Assembly (NCBI GenBank): GCA_033398695.1
Contig: CM065814.1
Coordinates: forward strand, 105,092,501-105,156,500
Direction of reading: 5' to 3'
Source: Orobanche coerulescens
Taxonomy: Eukaryota > Streptophyta > Magnoliopsida > Lamiales > Orobanchaceae
Length of the DNA: 64,000 nucleotides
Numbering within the stretch: the first letter of the stretch is position 1; every line of letters begins with the position of its first letter. The position numbers were made by a program, and so were the translations under genes. Below, one piece after another: positions 22,520 to 34,835 of the stretch. Under the pieces are notes generated by a model. That model ran no database searches and was not told where the DNA came from. It saw only the letters and a list, made by a program, of their open reading frames with translations.

Positions 22520-24818
22520 CGTAACACCCCGAGATATTCGGAATAATTACAGCCGTAAACCCTTTAAATAAGGATTTACAAGGCTAATTAAAAAGAAAAG
22601 TAAATACAAGACATCAATACTACGAAAATTCAAGTTTATGAAAACGTATAACTGGTTCAACGGGTAATTAATACAACCATATCGAATTAATATCAAAAGG
22701 ACACGCGTACTCGAGTACGAAACCAAACCAAGACCACAAATCTCAATAACAATAAACATCATGAACCCCTTCGTCGTCACGTCGATCTTGTGTTGTTTCC
22801 TGCTCCTTAGCTACACGAACATCAAAACAAATGTCCACCCCCGAAGGGGTTAGCAAAACGATGCTAGTACAAGTATCATATTTAAACAATTCGAATATGC
22901 ATCAACAATACACAACAAGATACATCACACGGACTTCCGCTAGGAATCCGACAATGCGAATCTACAAGATTCCATTACACACTGGTATTCCAATGATCCA
23001 GCGCCCTCAGCATAGATCCCAAGATGATCCCGTCGGACCAACACGAGGTGGAAATAACCCGTCCAATGATCCAGCGCCCTCAGCCTAGATCCCAAGATGA
23101 TCCCGTCGGACCAACACGAGGTGGACATCCGATCCAGCACCCTCAGCATAGATCGTACACGTATACAAACACAACTCATGCATACACATATGCCAAATCA
23201 TTACGTTCATCAACATGAACATATAAACGACAAATCAACGAAGTAAATATCATGTTCAACAACATGCATAATCATACGCATACTCCAAAAATACCGATAT
23301 TAACATATCACGATACTTGCCTCGAAGATGGCAAGAACGATATACTTCAATGCTCTCGACGCACTCGAAGGCCGCCCCCTCCGATCAACGTAACAAGCTC
23401 GAACCTTAACAAAAGGAACGATATACAAATCATCTCGAGTCGAACAATGGCCTAACAATTCGGCCTACGGCCGAAAAGCTCAAACTAAACAATCTGCCTG
23501 GATTGCTTAGCGCGCGCTACGTACTCTACATAACGTGCGCTAAGCTGGACTGTTAGCGTACGCTATCGTATAAGACTAGCGTCGCTAGCCACGAATCGCG
23601 ATCGACTCATTGTCTCATAACGTACGCTACGTGCGTTTTGTGCAAAACCGAACCTCGATAGCGCTCGTTTTCTCTCACATGTTTGCGTGCGCTTATCTTG
23701 CATGGCGAGAATCGCAAACCAAAGCTGGGTTGAATGATGAAGAACTCATGAATCTATGGTGATATTACAAGTTATCCTCGGGCATATCATGATAATAAGC
23801 TTTCTGGAAGATTTATGATTATGAAATACCAATATACGGATAGTTATCTCGATATCACAATTCCTCTACGATCTTCAAGAAATAATCTAAGTTCCATCGT
23901 CTTACATTCCAAAACACATGATTCCAACGTATACAACGTATCAACTGGGTAATATCCGATTACTTGATCATAAATCGATTTAAACATGCTTAGGTGTCCT
24001 TATAATAAGATGGTTCAAAGGTTCATTCGACATCTAGTACCGATACGTCAAAAGTATCCTTCTAACATGTGATGAACGAAATACTTGCTATCCAAACATG
24101 ATTCAAATCTTCCTTACGAACATACTAATCATTGGTGAAGAATCACCTACCTCGAAGTAGTGAAGAACACGGATGAAATGAAGCAATCCAACACCGAAGG
24201 CTTGAACACCAATCTCCAATAATGTATGATCTTCAATCTCGAACTAGGAGGTTGAGGAGGTTGATACGGAGTGTTTAGGACGAAAGTAGTTATGTTCTAA
24301 GTGTCAAAGTTCGGGTTGTGGGAGGAGAAGGAACTGAAATCACGAATAGGATCTTTGTCTATTTATAATAAATGGCTATTAGCGCACGCTAGACCTGCGT
24401 AGCGTGCGCTAACGGCTCATAGTCTAAAGCGTACTCGGCACTTAGCGTGCGCTACGCATCGACACATGGCGTGCGCTAAAGGCGTTGACTTCGGCTTTTC
24501 GAAGCCGTCCTGTACATCCGACACGATCCGGCGGGGTCCCCGGCCGATCTCACCTACCGCACGTCTCAATCAATCTGACCACGCATAGCGTGCGCTAATT
24601 ACACTCGGTAGCGTGCGCTATGAAACCACATTAGCGTACGCTACCCTCAGCCTGTAGCGTGCGCTACATGCACAGAATTTCAATCTTTAAATCACATATA
24701 CGAAATTATATGCTCGACAACATCGGATAATGAAATACAGAGAATAGTACTCATACAAAAGTACAAACATTACAATATCACAAGTTCCAATTACATAACA
24801 GAAATCTCGGGTATTACA
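22520..24818 (-). repeat. 5' LTR of Tekay A
   Basis: It aligns with 15380-17700 along its whole length. Differences are mainly small indels, many at CAG, CTG or CCWGG strings (for example near 22935, 22981, 24390 and 24500). Confidence 0.88.
24380..24666 (-). promoter_or_regulatory. Phased TAGCGTGCGCTA array in Tekay A 5' LTR
   Basis: Units start at 24380, 24400, 24443, 24467, then 24586, 24609, 24632 and 24655. The last four are exactly 23 bp apart, as in the 3' LTR. Confidence 0.8.
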
Positions 24819-24873
24819 ATTTGTACCTATAAAAATAGTTTACAATGTAAGATTTCAAATATAACTTATACTT

Positions 24874-24890
24874 CCCCGGAAACGGCGCCA
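24874..24890 (-). other. Primer-binding site of the Tat-like element
   Basis: TGGCGCCGTTTCCGGGG on the minus strand matches the complement of plant tRNA-Asp 3' end except one base (T for G). It lies 6 bases inside the 5' LTR. Confidence 0.8.
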
Positions 24891-24896
24891 AAAACT

Positions 24897-26478
24897 TGAC
24901 ACGTTCTTAGTGTAACTATCGCAAGTGCACGATATCGTATTAAGTAGTAAAGTGGACTTTTTGAGTCCGGTTTATCGATCCCACAAGGAAGTTTGGTTAT
25001 AATTTGAATTATACACTATTAGTTTACTTTTATAGATACTAAGATGAGTGAAACACACAATTAAAAAGTTTGGTTTAATAATTGCAAAGAAAATGCAATA
25101 ATAGTTCTACTATTTTAAGGAAATAAAAATATTGCAATAATAATAGATTGATTAACCGATAAAATGAAATAGTTGGGATTACAAACTTAGTTCGTCATTA
25201 GTTATAGAAGATGTATAGGAGATCATAAGATGAATTTACTTATTATGTTTTGTAGATTTGATTTTTCTTAAAAAGACGGTTTCTCTTTCGAACTATAAAA
25301 CGCCCCTTACATATTGAATCAATCCACTATATTTCTATGTTGATTGGCTTCAATACATAGCATTAGGATTTATGAAAATAACTCAAAGAATCATCTAAGG
25401 ACTAGAGGTATATTTCTATCCCCTAGAACAACTTAGAGTGAAGATCATTTGATCTAATCAAACATATTTTCTTTCGAAACATATGAAGACCATAAATATC
25501 GTCATTTATTGGCCAAATAAATAAAGATTGTTAAAACAATGAAAATCACACACAATAATAAGTAATTCACAATAGATCTTTTATACAAACATAAATAACA
25601 TGACTAACCTTGTTTATAATCCCAACTAAAGGTTACTTAGCCCATGAAGGGTTTATTATACATGTTACAAGATTTGGTGGTCATTATTAGTTGAATCAAG
25701 AGAAAGAATTGATCCTAACTCCCTTAGTAGATAAAGGAGATAGAAGCAATAAACAGCCTGAACAACATATGCTATACCACACTTACAAATATCACTCAAG
25801 AACACAAGTGTGTTCTTCACACAAAAAGAAAAGTTTACAAAAAATGGAAAATTATAAGATGAATGATGAATGATGAAGGATCTAAGGGGTCTATTTATAC
25901 ACCTAAAGTCATCTAATAGCTCCAAAACTCCAGCATTATTACAATAGATCGGATCAATGCCAGCCATCCCCTCAATAATACACAAAAAGTATAAAAAATT
26001 AGACAAATCATAACAATCTGTCAAGAGTTACGGCCGTAACATTCAGGAGTTACGGCCGTAACTAAGTGACTTCTGGCCGTAACATTCAGTAGTTACGGCC
26101 GTAACTAACCGTCAATTTGTTCACTGGTTGCTTTGAGAGTTACGTTTTCAGCCTAAAATTTCCCAGACTTTGCGTTTTTGCCCCAGATCTTCTTCGGATG
26201 ATAACTTTTGATATATAACTCTGATTTTGAATCCGGAAAGACTGCCGAATTCATCTCGGAAATCCCTACAACATGAATATATCAAAATTCAACAAAGAGA
26301 ATATTTAATAAACATGTTGTTTCTTGAGTAAATCAATTATTTAATCCGATCATCATCCGATAAAAATAAAATTATTAAAACTAATTAATTAAAAGCAAAA
26401 AATGAGTAGACTAGCTCAATTATGGGTGAATTCTATCGATACAATCCATGGATAAGTGTACAAAACTGATACTTATCA
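24897..26478 (-). repeat. 5' LTR of the Tat-like element
   Basis: It is the partner of 10555-12129. Palindromes start at 26028, 26050, 26071 (decayed) and 26093, with the same 22-21-22 steps as the 3' LTR. Confidence 0.88.
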
Positions 26479-26489
26479 CTCAGCAAGAC

Positions 26490-26771
26490 TTACGGGCGTA
26501 TGACACCTTCGTCGAAACTGACCGGGCACCCTGCTCGAAACGTACGGCCTTAACCGGCCAAGCCTTACGGACGTACCAGCCTCATCTTACGGCTGTATGT
26601 CGTAACCCTTATGGCCATAAGTCCTATTCGTCCGAACTGTCCTGAAAACAACAAATACATGTTACGGCTGTATGTGACAATCCTTACGGCCGTAACTCAC
26701 CTTCGTCTAAAACAACCTTGAGCCAACGAATGCATGTTACGGCCGTAATGCCTGACTAGTTATGGCCATAA
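26490..26771 (-). promoter_or_regulatory. Phased TTACGGCCGTAA array, second part
   Basis: Units start at 26490, 26565, 26587, 26609, 26662, 26684, 26737 and 26760; neighbours are 22-23 bp apart. Counting across the insertion with one CTCAG copy removed, the step from 10539 to 26490 is again 22 bp. Confidence 0.75.
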
Positions 26772-27121
26772 CTCACTGCCGGAAGTGACAAAAGTCCGAC
26801 AACTCCGCTTTCTCGCTACGATTGATGAATGATCCGACATACCATACGTATTTGAAAGTAAACAAGTCCAACACATGCCAAAGATGATACTTCCAGCACA
26901 AGACTACCAATCACGATGATAATGATAATACTCTCGTCTCGATTCTCAATCGGAGATGAATGACGATCGGTAACTGATACACGGTTACAAAATGCCAACG
27001 ATGAATACAAATGAATGAATCATGAATGATGAGTGATTATTAATGAGTGAAAATTACTGAGTGACCATTACTGACTGATAATTACTGAATGATAATGAAT
27101 GAATTACAACCGGGTATTACA

Positions 27122-27396
27122 CGACCATTTTATCTAATTGGGAGACTTATTCAGAAAAAGGAACCAAAATCGAAGTCTTCAGCATCACCATCCGTTCAAG
27201 TTGCTGATCAGTACGTGGCGGACCTAACTGCTAAGATCAGGGCTCAACTTCAACAAGAGATGGATGAAAAACTTGACCAAAAAGTTCGAGAAATGATGAA
27301 AATGTTGGCCAAGAAGAATCCAGATTTGAACTTAAATATTGATGACTCTCAGAAATCAGTCGAGGAGTCCTATGGCGGTGACAATGTCACTCCTTG
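27122..27396 (+). pseudogene. Last coding exon of the CACTA second gene, 3' part
   Basis: It continues the exon cut at 8760. Joining after the target duplication keeps the frame through a YLIGRLI segment typical of Ptta/En/Spm proteins. A coiled-coil-prone stretch follows (TAKIRAQLQQEMDEKLDQKV, residues rich in Glu, Lys and Gln) and a stop after DNVTP at 27396. Such helices usually serve oligomerisation in this family. It is intact in itself but separated from its first part by 18 kb. Confidence 0.8.
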
Positions 27397-27599
27397 ACTG
27401 ATCTCATCATTTTTATTATGCTAGCTAAGTAACTCAAGTAGTTTTGTTATATTTGTGGATTGTGATCGCAACTTGTTCTTAGCTAATATGGATTGAATAT
27501 TAGCAGTCATGTATTTTGGATGTTGTTATGGTTGACATTGTTTTAATAGTATTGACTGTTTTATGGTAATATTTATTTTCCAATATAACATTTTGCTTT

Positions 27600-28140
27600 T
27601 TAGCATGAAAAATATTGGTAAAAACCTGCAAAAATGTAGCCATACACTATAATTTATAATTCTTTCTGTTGGCAAAATATAAAAATTGTGTTGGCAAAGA
27701 TTAAAAGTGTGTTGGCAAAAGTTAGAACTGTTCATATATAAGTGTAGCCATAGTGTTAAAGTTGTTGGTAAAGATGTCAAAGTGTTTCACAATTTAATGT
27801 TACATTAGACCTCATGAGTGTTGGCATAGGTCTACGGCTACACAAATCTTTGTGTCACTAAATATATAAAAGTGTGGCCTTAAGTCTATAGCAACACAAA
27901 ATCTAGTGTAGCCACAGACAATAAAAGTGTTGTCATAGGGTTCTATTGCTACACTTTTTTAACATGTTACCAAAAAAATGAAAAGTGTTACCTTAGACCC
28001 CTATGGTTGTGGCCGTTTTTGTAACACTTTCGAATTTGGTCAAAGTGTAGCCATAGCTTGTTTTTCTACCTTCAGCAACACTTTTTGGACTTTTGAACAC
28101 AATTTTTCAGGTGTTGCTGAAACCCATATATGGTGTAGTG
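27600..28140 (+). repeat. CACTA subterminal repeats and right terminal inverted repeat
   Basis: About a dozen copies of related motifs (GTGTTGGCA, GTGTAGCCA, AGTGTTACC and inverse forms such as GCAACACTTTT) are scattered over the last 500 bases in both orientations, as expected for binding sites of the TNPA-like protein. The end reads CACTACACCATATATGGG on the minus strand, finishing at 28140. A 3-bp duplication would be CAT (28141-28143), but the left end is not visible. Confidence 0.8.
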
Positions 28141-28582
28141 CATTTACAACTGTTCCTGCCTGTCGTCTCGACATACCGAATACATTTACACGACATACTG
28201 AATATACATACTCATCCCAAAATATTCTCATACGATACCTCTGATACACGATATCCTCAAATACAATTGTCGACCAAGTACGAAAATTATACAAATACAA
28301 CTGTCTCAGACTTCAATTTATTTTATCCATACTATATAGACACTAAGCTATGCAGTATATCTCAGATAAAATAACGCGAAAAATTTATACTGAAAATCCA
28401 TGTATTACACTAGTATATGTCCTAGCGTGCACTATTGGAGAATAGGTTCTAAAGGTAGTAGATTTAACGAAGGTTTTCAGGTAAGGAAAAAAATTCGATA
28501 GCGCGTGCGACCTATGGAATGTAGCGTGCGCTAACGGTTCATGCTCCGTTTTAATTTATGAGCTACGTTATGAAATAAATTT
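28141..28582 (-). other. 3' flank of copia 1 with a palindrome-array relic
   Basis: There is no gene here. 12-mers of the TAGCGTGCGCTA class lie at 28423-28434, 28499-28510 and 28522-28533; the last two are 23 bp apart. The rest is AT-rich. It may be the 3' untranslated region or LTR of copia 1 or a gypsy LTR fragment; I cannot decide. Confidence 0.5.
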
Positions 28583-28833
28583 CTAAAAATTGTTGAGATG
28601 ACCCATACCAAGTTGTAATCTGATGGAATTAAAAGATCCTAAGGGTAAAGGTTTGGTAAAAATATCATCTAACTGATCTTTTGTGCCGACAAAAATTAAA
28701 CTAATATCTTTCTTTTGAACATGATCGCGCAAAAAATGATATCTTATATCAATATGTTTGGTTCTACTATGCAAGACAGGATTTTTGCTGAGATTTATGG
28801 CGCTAGTATTATCACATAAAATTGGGGTGTTTT
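28583..28833 (-). pseudogene. Copia 1 RNase H, C-terminal part
   Basis: It contains HSRTKHIDIRYHFLRDHV and DIFTKPLPLGSFNSIR, the standard end of copia RNase H. It continues in phase from 44795, the break being the AAAAC duplication around Tekay B. Confidence 0.85.
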
Positions 28834-29383
28834 TGTAACACCCCGAGATATTCGGAATAATTACAGCGCCGTAAACCCTTTAGGTAAGGATTTACAAGGC
28901 TAAATAAAAGAAATGTAAATATAAGACATCAATACCACGGAAATTCAAGTTTACAAAACCGTTCCAACTGGTTCAACGAGTAATTAATACAACCATATCG
29001 AAATAATATTACTAAGACACGCGTACTCGAGTACTGAAATCAAACCCAGAAAGACAAATCACCAACACCAACAAACATCACTGAACCCCTTCGTCGTCAC
29101 ATCGGTACTGTGGCTGTTTCCCTGATCTTCGGCTACCTGAACATCAAAACAAATGTCCACCCCCGAAGGGGTTAGCAAAACGATGCTAGTACAAGTATCA
29201 TTTAAACGAATCAAATATGCATCAACAATACATAACAAGATACACCACACGGACTTCCGCAACCGGAATCCGATAATGCGAATCCACAAGATTCCATTAA
29301 CACAACCAGGGTATTCCAATGATCCAGCGCCCTCAGCATAGATCCCAAGATGATCCCTTCGGACCAACACGAGGTGGAAATAA

Positions 29384-32054
29384 TGTAATACCCGTGATTT
29401 CGATTTCCGATAATTTCTTTTTTTTCGGCGGAAGTCCGTTTTGACGACTCTTTCATGACCGTTTCGTCATTCCGAGAATGATTAATTCTGCACTTTTTGT
29501 CATCCAAGCTCGTTTCGGTGTCGTTTTGTTGAGTTCCGTGCTTTTTAGCGGTTTTTCTGCACTTGAGTTCGATTCTTGCGAATCTCGTCCGAAACTGTTG
29601 TTTCGACTTTCTCGTAAGTTCATTTAATGTTATTATTCATGTTGCAAGCTTCGGTTTGGTTATTCGATCACGTATCGTGATTTTGGGGCGTTTTGGGCCA
29701 TTTTCGTAATTTCCCAAAGTTTGAGGTAATTACTTTCCGTTGTCGAATTTCGAGCCTTCGGGTAGTCGGAATTGTGTGTTCTATTAGTGCTCGGATTCGT
29801 CTTTTCGAGTACTTCGTAACCGTATCTTCGATTCGTATTCAGGTTCGGGTTTCGGGGTCGTTCGGGCCGTCGGAGTTGGTCCCGGACGAGTCATGGCCGG
29901 GCATGCTCGGGCCAGGCCAGCCCTGGCCGAGTAACGTACGGTAGTGATCGGCAGTTACGTACGTAAGGCCGGTTACGTACGTAAGGCCCTGGCCGGTAAC
30001 GTACATAACGCTTCTGGCATTTCCAGGCAGTGAGTTCGCCATGGCGATTCGTCGTAAGCCATGGCCGATTACGTCGTAACCGGCCGTGATCGGCTTTATT
30101 TAAGGCACAGCGGCGTTTTTCTTCAGCCATTTCTCACTTCTTTTCTTCCCTTCCGCGGCTGGAGCTTGGGTAATCTTGTAGAGATGTTGTTGGACAATGA
30201 ATACATGAAGTTTTGAGGTTCATATCATCAATCATCCGTCCTATAACATCCTACGATCTACCGAATCAGGTCAGATTTCCTAGAAATCTAGTTTTGGGGA
30301 ATTTGGGTGTTTTGGTTGTTTTCGTCCGATTAATCCGATTTAACTTAGGAGTATGATGTATTGATGAATATTTAGATGTATTATATCTTTTCCCTTGTTA
30401 TTCCATGGTTGGATCGTATCGATTTGTTATTTGGGTCGAGTTCTTGACCGACGCCTTAAAGGTGTCCGGTAAAATGTCTTAGAGGGGTTTTCGGGCGTTC
30501 TACAATTATTCTTCCTCGTATGATCGATGATTTATTGATTATATATTGTTAGGGTCGAGTTTCTTGTGAAGAAACTGAGTTGAACCCTTCCGTTCGTTGT
30601 CGTCTTTCTTTTCGATTACATCGGGCGTTTCGAAGCTTTCCGGTTGAGCCGTCTTCGTCGGGATACTTGCGTGCCGATTTTGAGGCAAGTACCTTGCCCA
30701 TACTATTCTTGTTTTATGGATATGATAATTAGTGATCGTCTAAATGTGGTTGTTTGGTCGTTTGAATTGAACTTTCAAAAGATTCGGTTTAGCCTTGTTA
30801 AAGGCTTGCTTTCAAAACGCGTGTGTTTTGTGAATGGCGTGGTTTGTGAATAACTATGTGAATTCTATGTATATGCATGGTGTTAATGTTGCACTTGGTA
30901 TTGTGTGTGGACGTATATTATTTCATTTCGGTGCGTTGTGGATTGACGTGGTGTTTTGCTAAGTGTTTGATGCCTCTGGGCGAATTGCTTGAATATCCTT
31001 GATGTGATATGTTATTTGTGTGAATGTGTGGATATGGTTGAACGTCTACGGTGACACATGGCACGTGATCATGTGGTCAGGATGCAACAAGTGATTGATC
31101 CAACCGTGAGAGCCTGAGATAATCTACGGTGGCACATGGCATGCGATCATGTGGCCAGGATGCAACAAGCGATTGATCCAACCGTGAGATGTGTGTGATT
31201 TGTTTCGCTAGCCAGCTCGGGAGGGTCCTTCGAGGCCTCGGGTGGGATGTGCGTGGTAGCGTCCGGTCTGGCGATGCGCGTGCGTGATTATGTTTCGTTG
31301 ATTTTACGTCCGTTGAGGACACGTGATGTTGGGCTCTGACCCTGTAACTTGTTGGTGGTTTCCTATTTGCGAAAACAAAACATTTGGGCTGTGACCCTAT
31401 TGATTTTTGGAAAGAGAAGGATTTTATAATCCTAAATTGTTTTCTATTAAAACTCTCGATGGCATTTTAAACTGTTTTATAAATTGTTTCCCTTTATTTG
31501 CGATCTTTCGGTTTTGGAAATGTTTACCCAAACTCTTGCCTCGGGAAGTACTTTTCTTTACGTTTGGATCTTTGAGGATTCCTGGTTATTGTTATTCGTG
31601 GAATGTGAATTGTATGGCTCGTATTTTTTTTGCACTTGTACTTGCACTAGCAAAACAGTGGAGTTTTGCTAACCCCCGATTATTCGGGGGGGGTGGATGT
31701 CTAGTTTTGCATTCAGGTTTTGGAGCATAGCACAGGGTCGGCACGAAGGATGATGAAAGATGAACGATACTAATCACACGAGGATCTGTTGATGTCGTAT
31801 TGGTCTAGTTGTATTTTCTTTTCCGCTGCAGTATATTTTCCCGTTATGCCGGGAGTTTATTGTATTTTGACCCCTGCGTGGGTATGTGTTTGGAATTGAG
31901 TTGTATGTTATTATTGAAAGACCAAGTCGGTCTACTGAGTCATTTTAGCCTTAAAGGCGATGTTTAGATGTTTGATTTTAGTTATCAGCCTGGTAGATCC
32001 TCGAGGAGAGGGTCTACGGCGTGTAATATCCCTGAGTGGATTGGGGGTGTTACA
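29384..32054 (+). repeat. LTR 1 of the tandem element
   Basis: 2671 bp. Palindromes of the TTACGTACGTAA class start at 29932, 29955, 29973 and 29997; TATTTAAGG at about 30097 is the TATA box. A 78-bp tandem duplication (TCTACGGTG... units) lies at 31045-31195. Open frames in the LTR recur in all three copies but show no protein features. Confidence 0.85.
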
Positions 32055-34835
32055 TAAATGGTATCGGAGCTTAGGTTGTGGAAACCTAGGCTGTCGGGTC
32101 AGTGGTGTCTATTGAGTTTTTGTCTCGTCGGATTTTGTCTGACTGAGTCGTGTCGCGACGCGTCGTTTGAGCTTGTTGGTCGTGATTAGTATCGTGGGCG
32201 ATCATCATCTTCGTGCGACCTGTGGATGTAAGTCTCCCTTCTTTGTGTTGTGCCTCGTGTGACACGAGCTATTTTTATGATTATTTGTTAAGTGACGGAA
32301 TCCTCTTATGGATTTTGATTTCTTGATATATGGTTATTCGACCCTCATATTTCGTTCATATGAGGAGTGGTGTTGATGGATTGTTCATGTTGAACTGTAT
32401 TTCTTTTATCCGCTGCATGAGTTCTTTTGTAATGGCTTTCGGTATTTTACCGACTGAGTTTTATTTCGAAAACCAATTCCTTAACCGAATTTTTGGCATT
32501 ATGGCCTTGATCATTTTGGCGAAATTCTTATGACGGTATTTAGTATTTTGTAAATGGCTTTTGTGAGTTTTTGAAATATTACCATCATCGGCCTTTTTGG
32601 CGTTTTTGTAAATGGTTTTATCTTGGTGGGTTCCGGCGCGGGACCCACGGCGCTATAATGTTCCGTGTAATTACCTGAAATTTTTGGGCATTCTAGCCCA
32701 TTGAATTATCTTTGAAAACCTTGAGTACCTTAGAAAATAAATTTCGAGACGTACTTTTAAAATGAATTAGTTTCTCGTGGTACATCCAAGGTGCCACAAT
32801 ATGTTTCAAAATTCTTCTACCTCGAGGTCCAAAATGTTTTGAGATATTTTCAATGTTTTATAAACACTTTTACTTAGACCCGAGGGTCGAATATTCTGAA
32901 AGTTTTTCACTATCAGAAAGTGTCCTCATTTTTAACAAATGCGAAATGGTTTTCCAAAGTCTCGATAACGATGTTTCACGTTTTTACTTTTTTTTTTTTT
33001 GAAAGATGATACTCAAGATCAACCGGTGTTTTTCTAAATTATTTTCAAGAGGTGGTTTTCATTTTTTTAAAACCTATCAATTCCTGTTTGCGTTTGGGAA
33101 TGTATGTATGATGTTTGTATTGTCGTTATGGTGTTTGCTCCCGAGTATGATCGAATTAGTGGCATGAACGTCGAGGCGTTGCCACGCATTTGTTGTACTA
33201 GCCCTCTGTGAGAGGTGTGAACTGGTATTTACTGTTTGTCGCCTCGTGGTGATTTGCGTGTTGTCGCACGGGTGTGAGTTGTTGAAGCTTGAGTTTGTAC
33301 GTTTGTGTACATGTGTGATTGTTTCATGATGGTTGTAATTTTGTGCTGGTTATCGTTCGGGCCGTTGAGGTCGCCGAACGATACCGTCGTTGCTGTAGTG
33401 TTTGTGTGTGTATTACTTTACGATGGTAATCGTTGTATATGGTATGTGTTATGATTCTTTGTTGTCTTTGAGTTGGCATCTCCGCTATGTTGTTTTGCGA
33501 CGTTATGCCCCATTGTATCTAGCATTTGTATTTTCGGTATGCCGAGCCGAGGCGTTTCAATCGTGATGTGGGGCATGCACGTGTAAATTGTCCTTCTCGT
33601 CGATAACACATTTCAAGTGTGGACTCGAGGACACGAATTGATTTTGCGGGTGGCTACCGAGACTTTCGGAGTTCGCGCTTCAAGACAAGTATCGGGAATC
33701 GGCTTTGAGAGGCCTTCAAGGATGTTTCGGTTGCTTGTTGTGTCGTCACCTTGATTTATTTGTTGTGAGTTGCGGGCGACCTTCTTTTATAAGAGGTCGA
33801 ATGTAGTACCCGTGTTGTTTTTAGACTCTGCATTTTCTCTTTCTCGATTCTATCGACTCGCTCGTGTTCGTTGATACTTCGAACTTGTTACGTATTTGGT
33901 TTCATTGATCGGACGAGGTGTGATCTTGTTTTGGGTCAATCGGTTTTATTTGTGGCTTTTCCGAGTTCGGTTCGATTCTTGTGAATCTTGTTCGGAAGTA
34001 ACATCTTTTGGTTCTACTAGTTCTTTTATTGAAGTGGGTGGATCTTGAACTTTTGTATTTTCGACTCTGTCGACTCGTTTATATTCGTTGACATTTTCCG
34101 AGCTTGTCCTGTCCCTTGTTTTTGTTGATCGAACGAGTGTGGTGTTTCGAAATAATTCGTTTGTCGTTGTGACTTTTCAATTGCTATTCACTTTCCTGTG
34201 GATCTTATGTAAAGGCACATGTTGTTATTTTCACCGGATCATATATTGTCTCGAGTCGAGATGTGAACCTTGGGGTTGTTGTTTGAATTTTATTGTTCTT
34301 CGTGATTCGAACGTGATTGTTCGATTTTTGCTGTCTCGATCGTTGTGGTTCGATCGTATGATTGTTCGGTTTTTGTTGATCTCGTTTCGTGATTGTTGAA
34401 TGCTCAAGACTCCTTCCTAATTTCCTTATGTTCAGGAAATTAGTCTTGTTTTCGATCTTCCAACCCTTGGGCGGTGGAATTCCGTATTTGTTCAGCGATT
34501 GGCTCGCGTGTTGATTGATGTACCGTTAGGTTAGTCAATCGTGTTGATTTTCGTTCGTTGTGTTTTGCGATTGTTCGGATAATCGACTTGATTGTATTAT
34601 CTGTTTGATGACGCTTGTCAGTTGTTGGTTTATTGTGTCTCTATCGGTGGCGTTGTGTTGGTCGTCATGGAGCGTGTTTTCACGTCGTATGTCTCTTTGC
34701 GTTTCTTGCAACGTTTCGCCGTCGGGCGCGAGTTTTCGGTTTTTGTGTATCTCGTCGAGTCTTCCTGACAGTGGATATTGCTTCTCCCTACTTATTTTAA
34801 GTTTCGGGACGAAACTTCTTTTAAGTAGGGTAGAA
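32055..34835 (+). other. Interior 1 of the tandem element, non-coding
   Basis: It starts with primer site TGGTATCGGAGCTTAGG (32059). A block at 32615-32680 (GGTGGGTTCC...GGGACCCACGGCGCTATAATG, then GTGTAATTACCTG) resembles LTR-end sequences at 2384 and 54191. Frames of 103 and 101 codons at 34088 and 34560 have no protein signature. There is no gag or pol. Confidence 0.75.

Larger units (their letters stand above)
15380..24818 (-). mobile_element. Gypsy chromovirus 'Tekay A', full-length, degenerate
   Basis: Perfect ATTTG duplications flank it (15375-15379, 24819-24823). LTRs are 15380-17700 and 22520-24818, starting TGTAATACCCGAGA and ending CGGGGTGTTACA on the minus strand. A primer site TGGTATCGGAGCT resembles the initiator-Met type, and a polypurine tract AGGGAGGAAGGA sits next to the 3' LTR. 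Domain order gag-protease-RT-RNase H-integrase marks Ty3/gypsy; the [18 protein letters not shown] integrase text is typical of Tekay/Del chromoviruses. It is nested in the interior of the Tat-like element, so it is younger than that element. Confidence 0.92.
10555..26478 (-). mobile_element. Non-autonomous Tat/Athila-like LTR retrotransposon carrying a LOG gene
   Basis: The element is bounded by a perfect CTCAG duplication (10550-10554 and 26479-26483). Its LTRs are 10555-12129 and 24897-26478. The primer site TGGCGCCGTTTCCGGGG pairs with the 3' end of plant tRNA-Asp with one mismatch, as is usual for Athila/Tat elements. A polypurine tract GTTTGGGGGTG abuts the 3' LTR. Without the nested Tekay A (15380-24818 plus one duplication) the element is about 6.5 kb. 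I find no gag, protease, reverse transcriptase or integrase in its interior, so it must rely on partners. In place of these it holds the LOG frame and one unidentified coding relic, both in sense orientation. Confidence 0.85.
8761..27121 (-). mobile_element. Solo gypsy LTR in a CACTA exon, split by a nested Tat-like element
   Basis: The LTR is on the minus strand. Its right end TGTAATACCCGG is at 27121 and its left end reads TGTAACACCCC at 8761, giving TG...CA ends. It covers 8761-10554 and 26479-27121 (about 2.4 kb); the rest is the Tat-like insertion. Flanking pentamers are CGACA (8756-8760) and CGACC (27122-27126), a target duplication with one mismatch. No internal domain is present, so it is a solo LTR formed by LTR-LTR recombination. 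It interrupts the last coding exon of the CACTA gene; removing it rejoins the frame. Confidence 0.85.
2446..28140 (+). mobile_element. CACTA (En/Spm) DNA transposon, 5' end outside or lost
   Basis: Three features define the element. The first is a TPase C-terminus (DUF4218 then DUF4216-like) at 2515-3881. The second is a multi-exon gene whose product matches the Ptta/En/Spm plant transposase family, at 4150-8760 and 27122-27396. The third is a right end with dense subterminal repeats and a terminus reading CACTACACCATATATGGG on the minus strand, finishing at 28140. The left terminus is not in the window because a gypsy LTR occupies 1-2445. About 18.4 kb of the interior (8761-27121) is later retrotransposon insertions. 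Without them the visible CACTA part is about 7.3 kb. Frameshifts in both genes make it non-autonomous. Confidence 0.85.
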
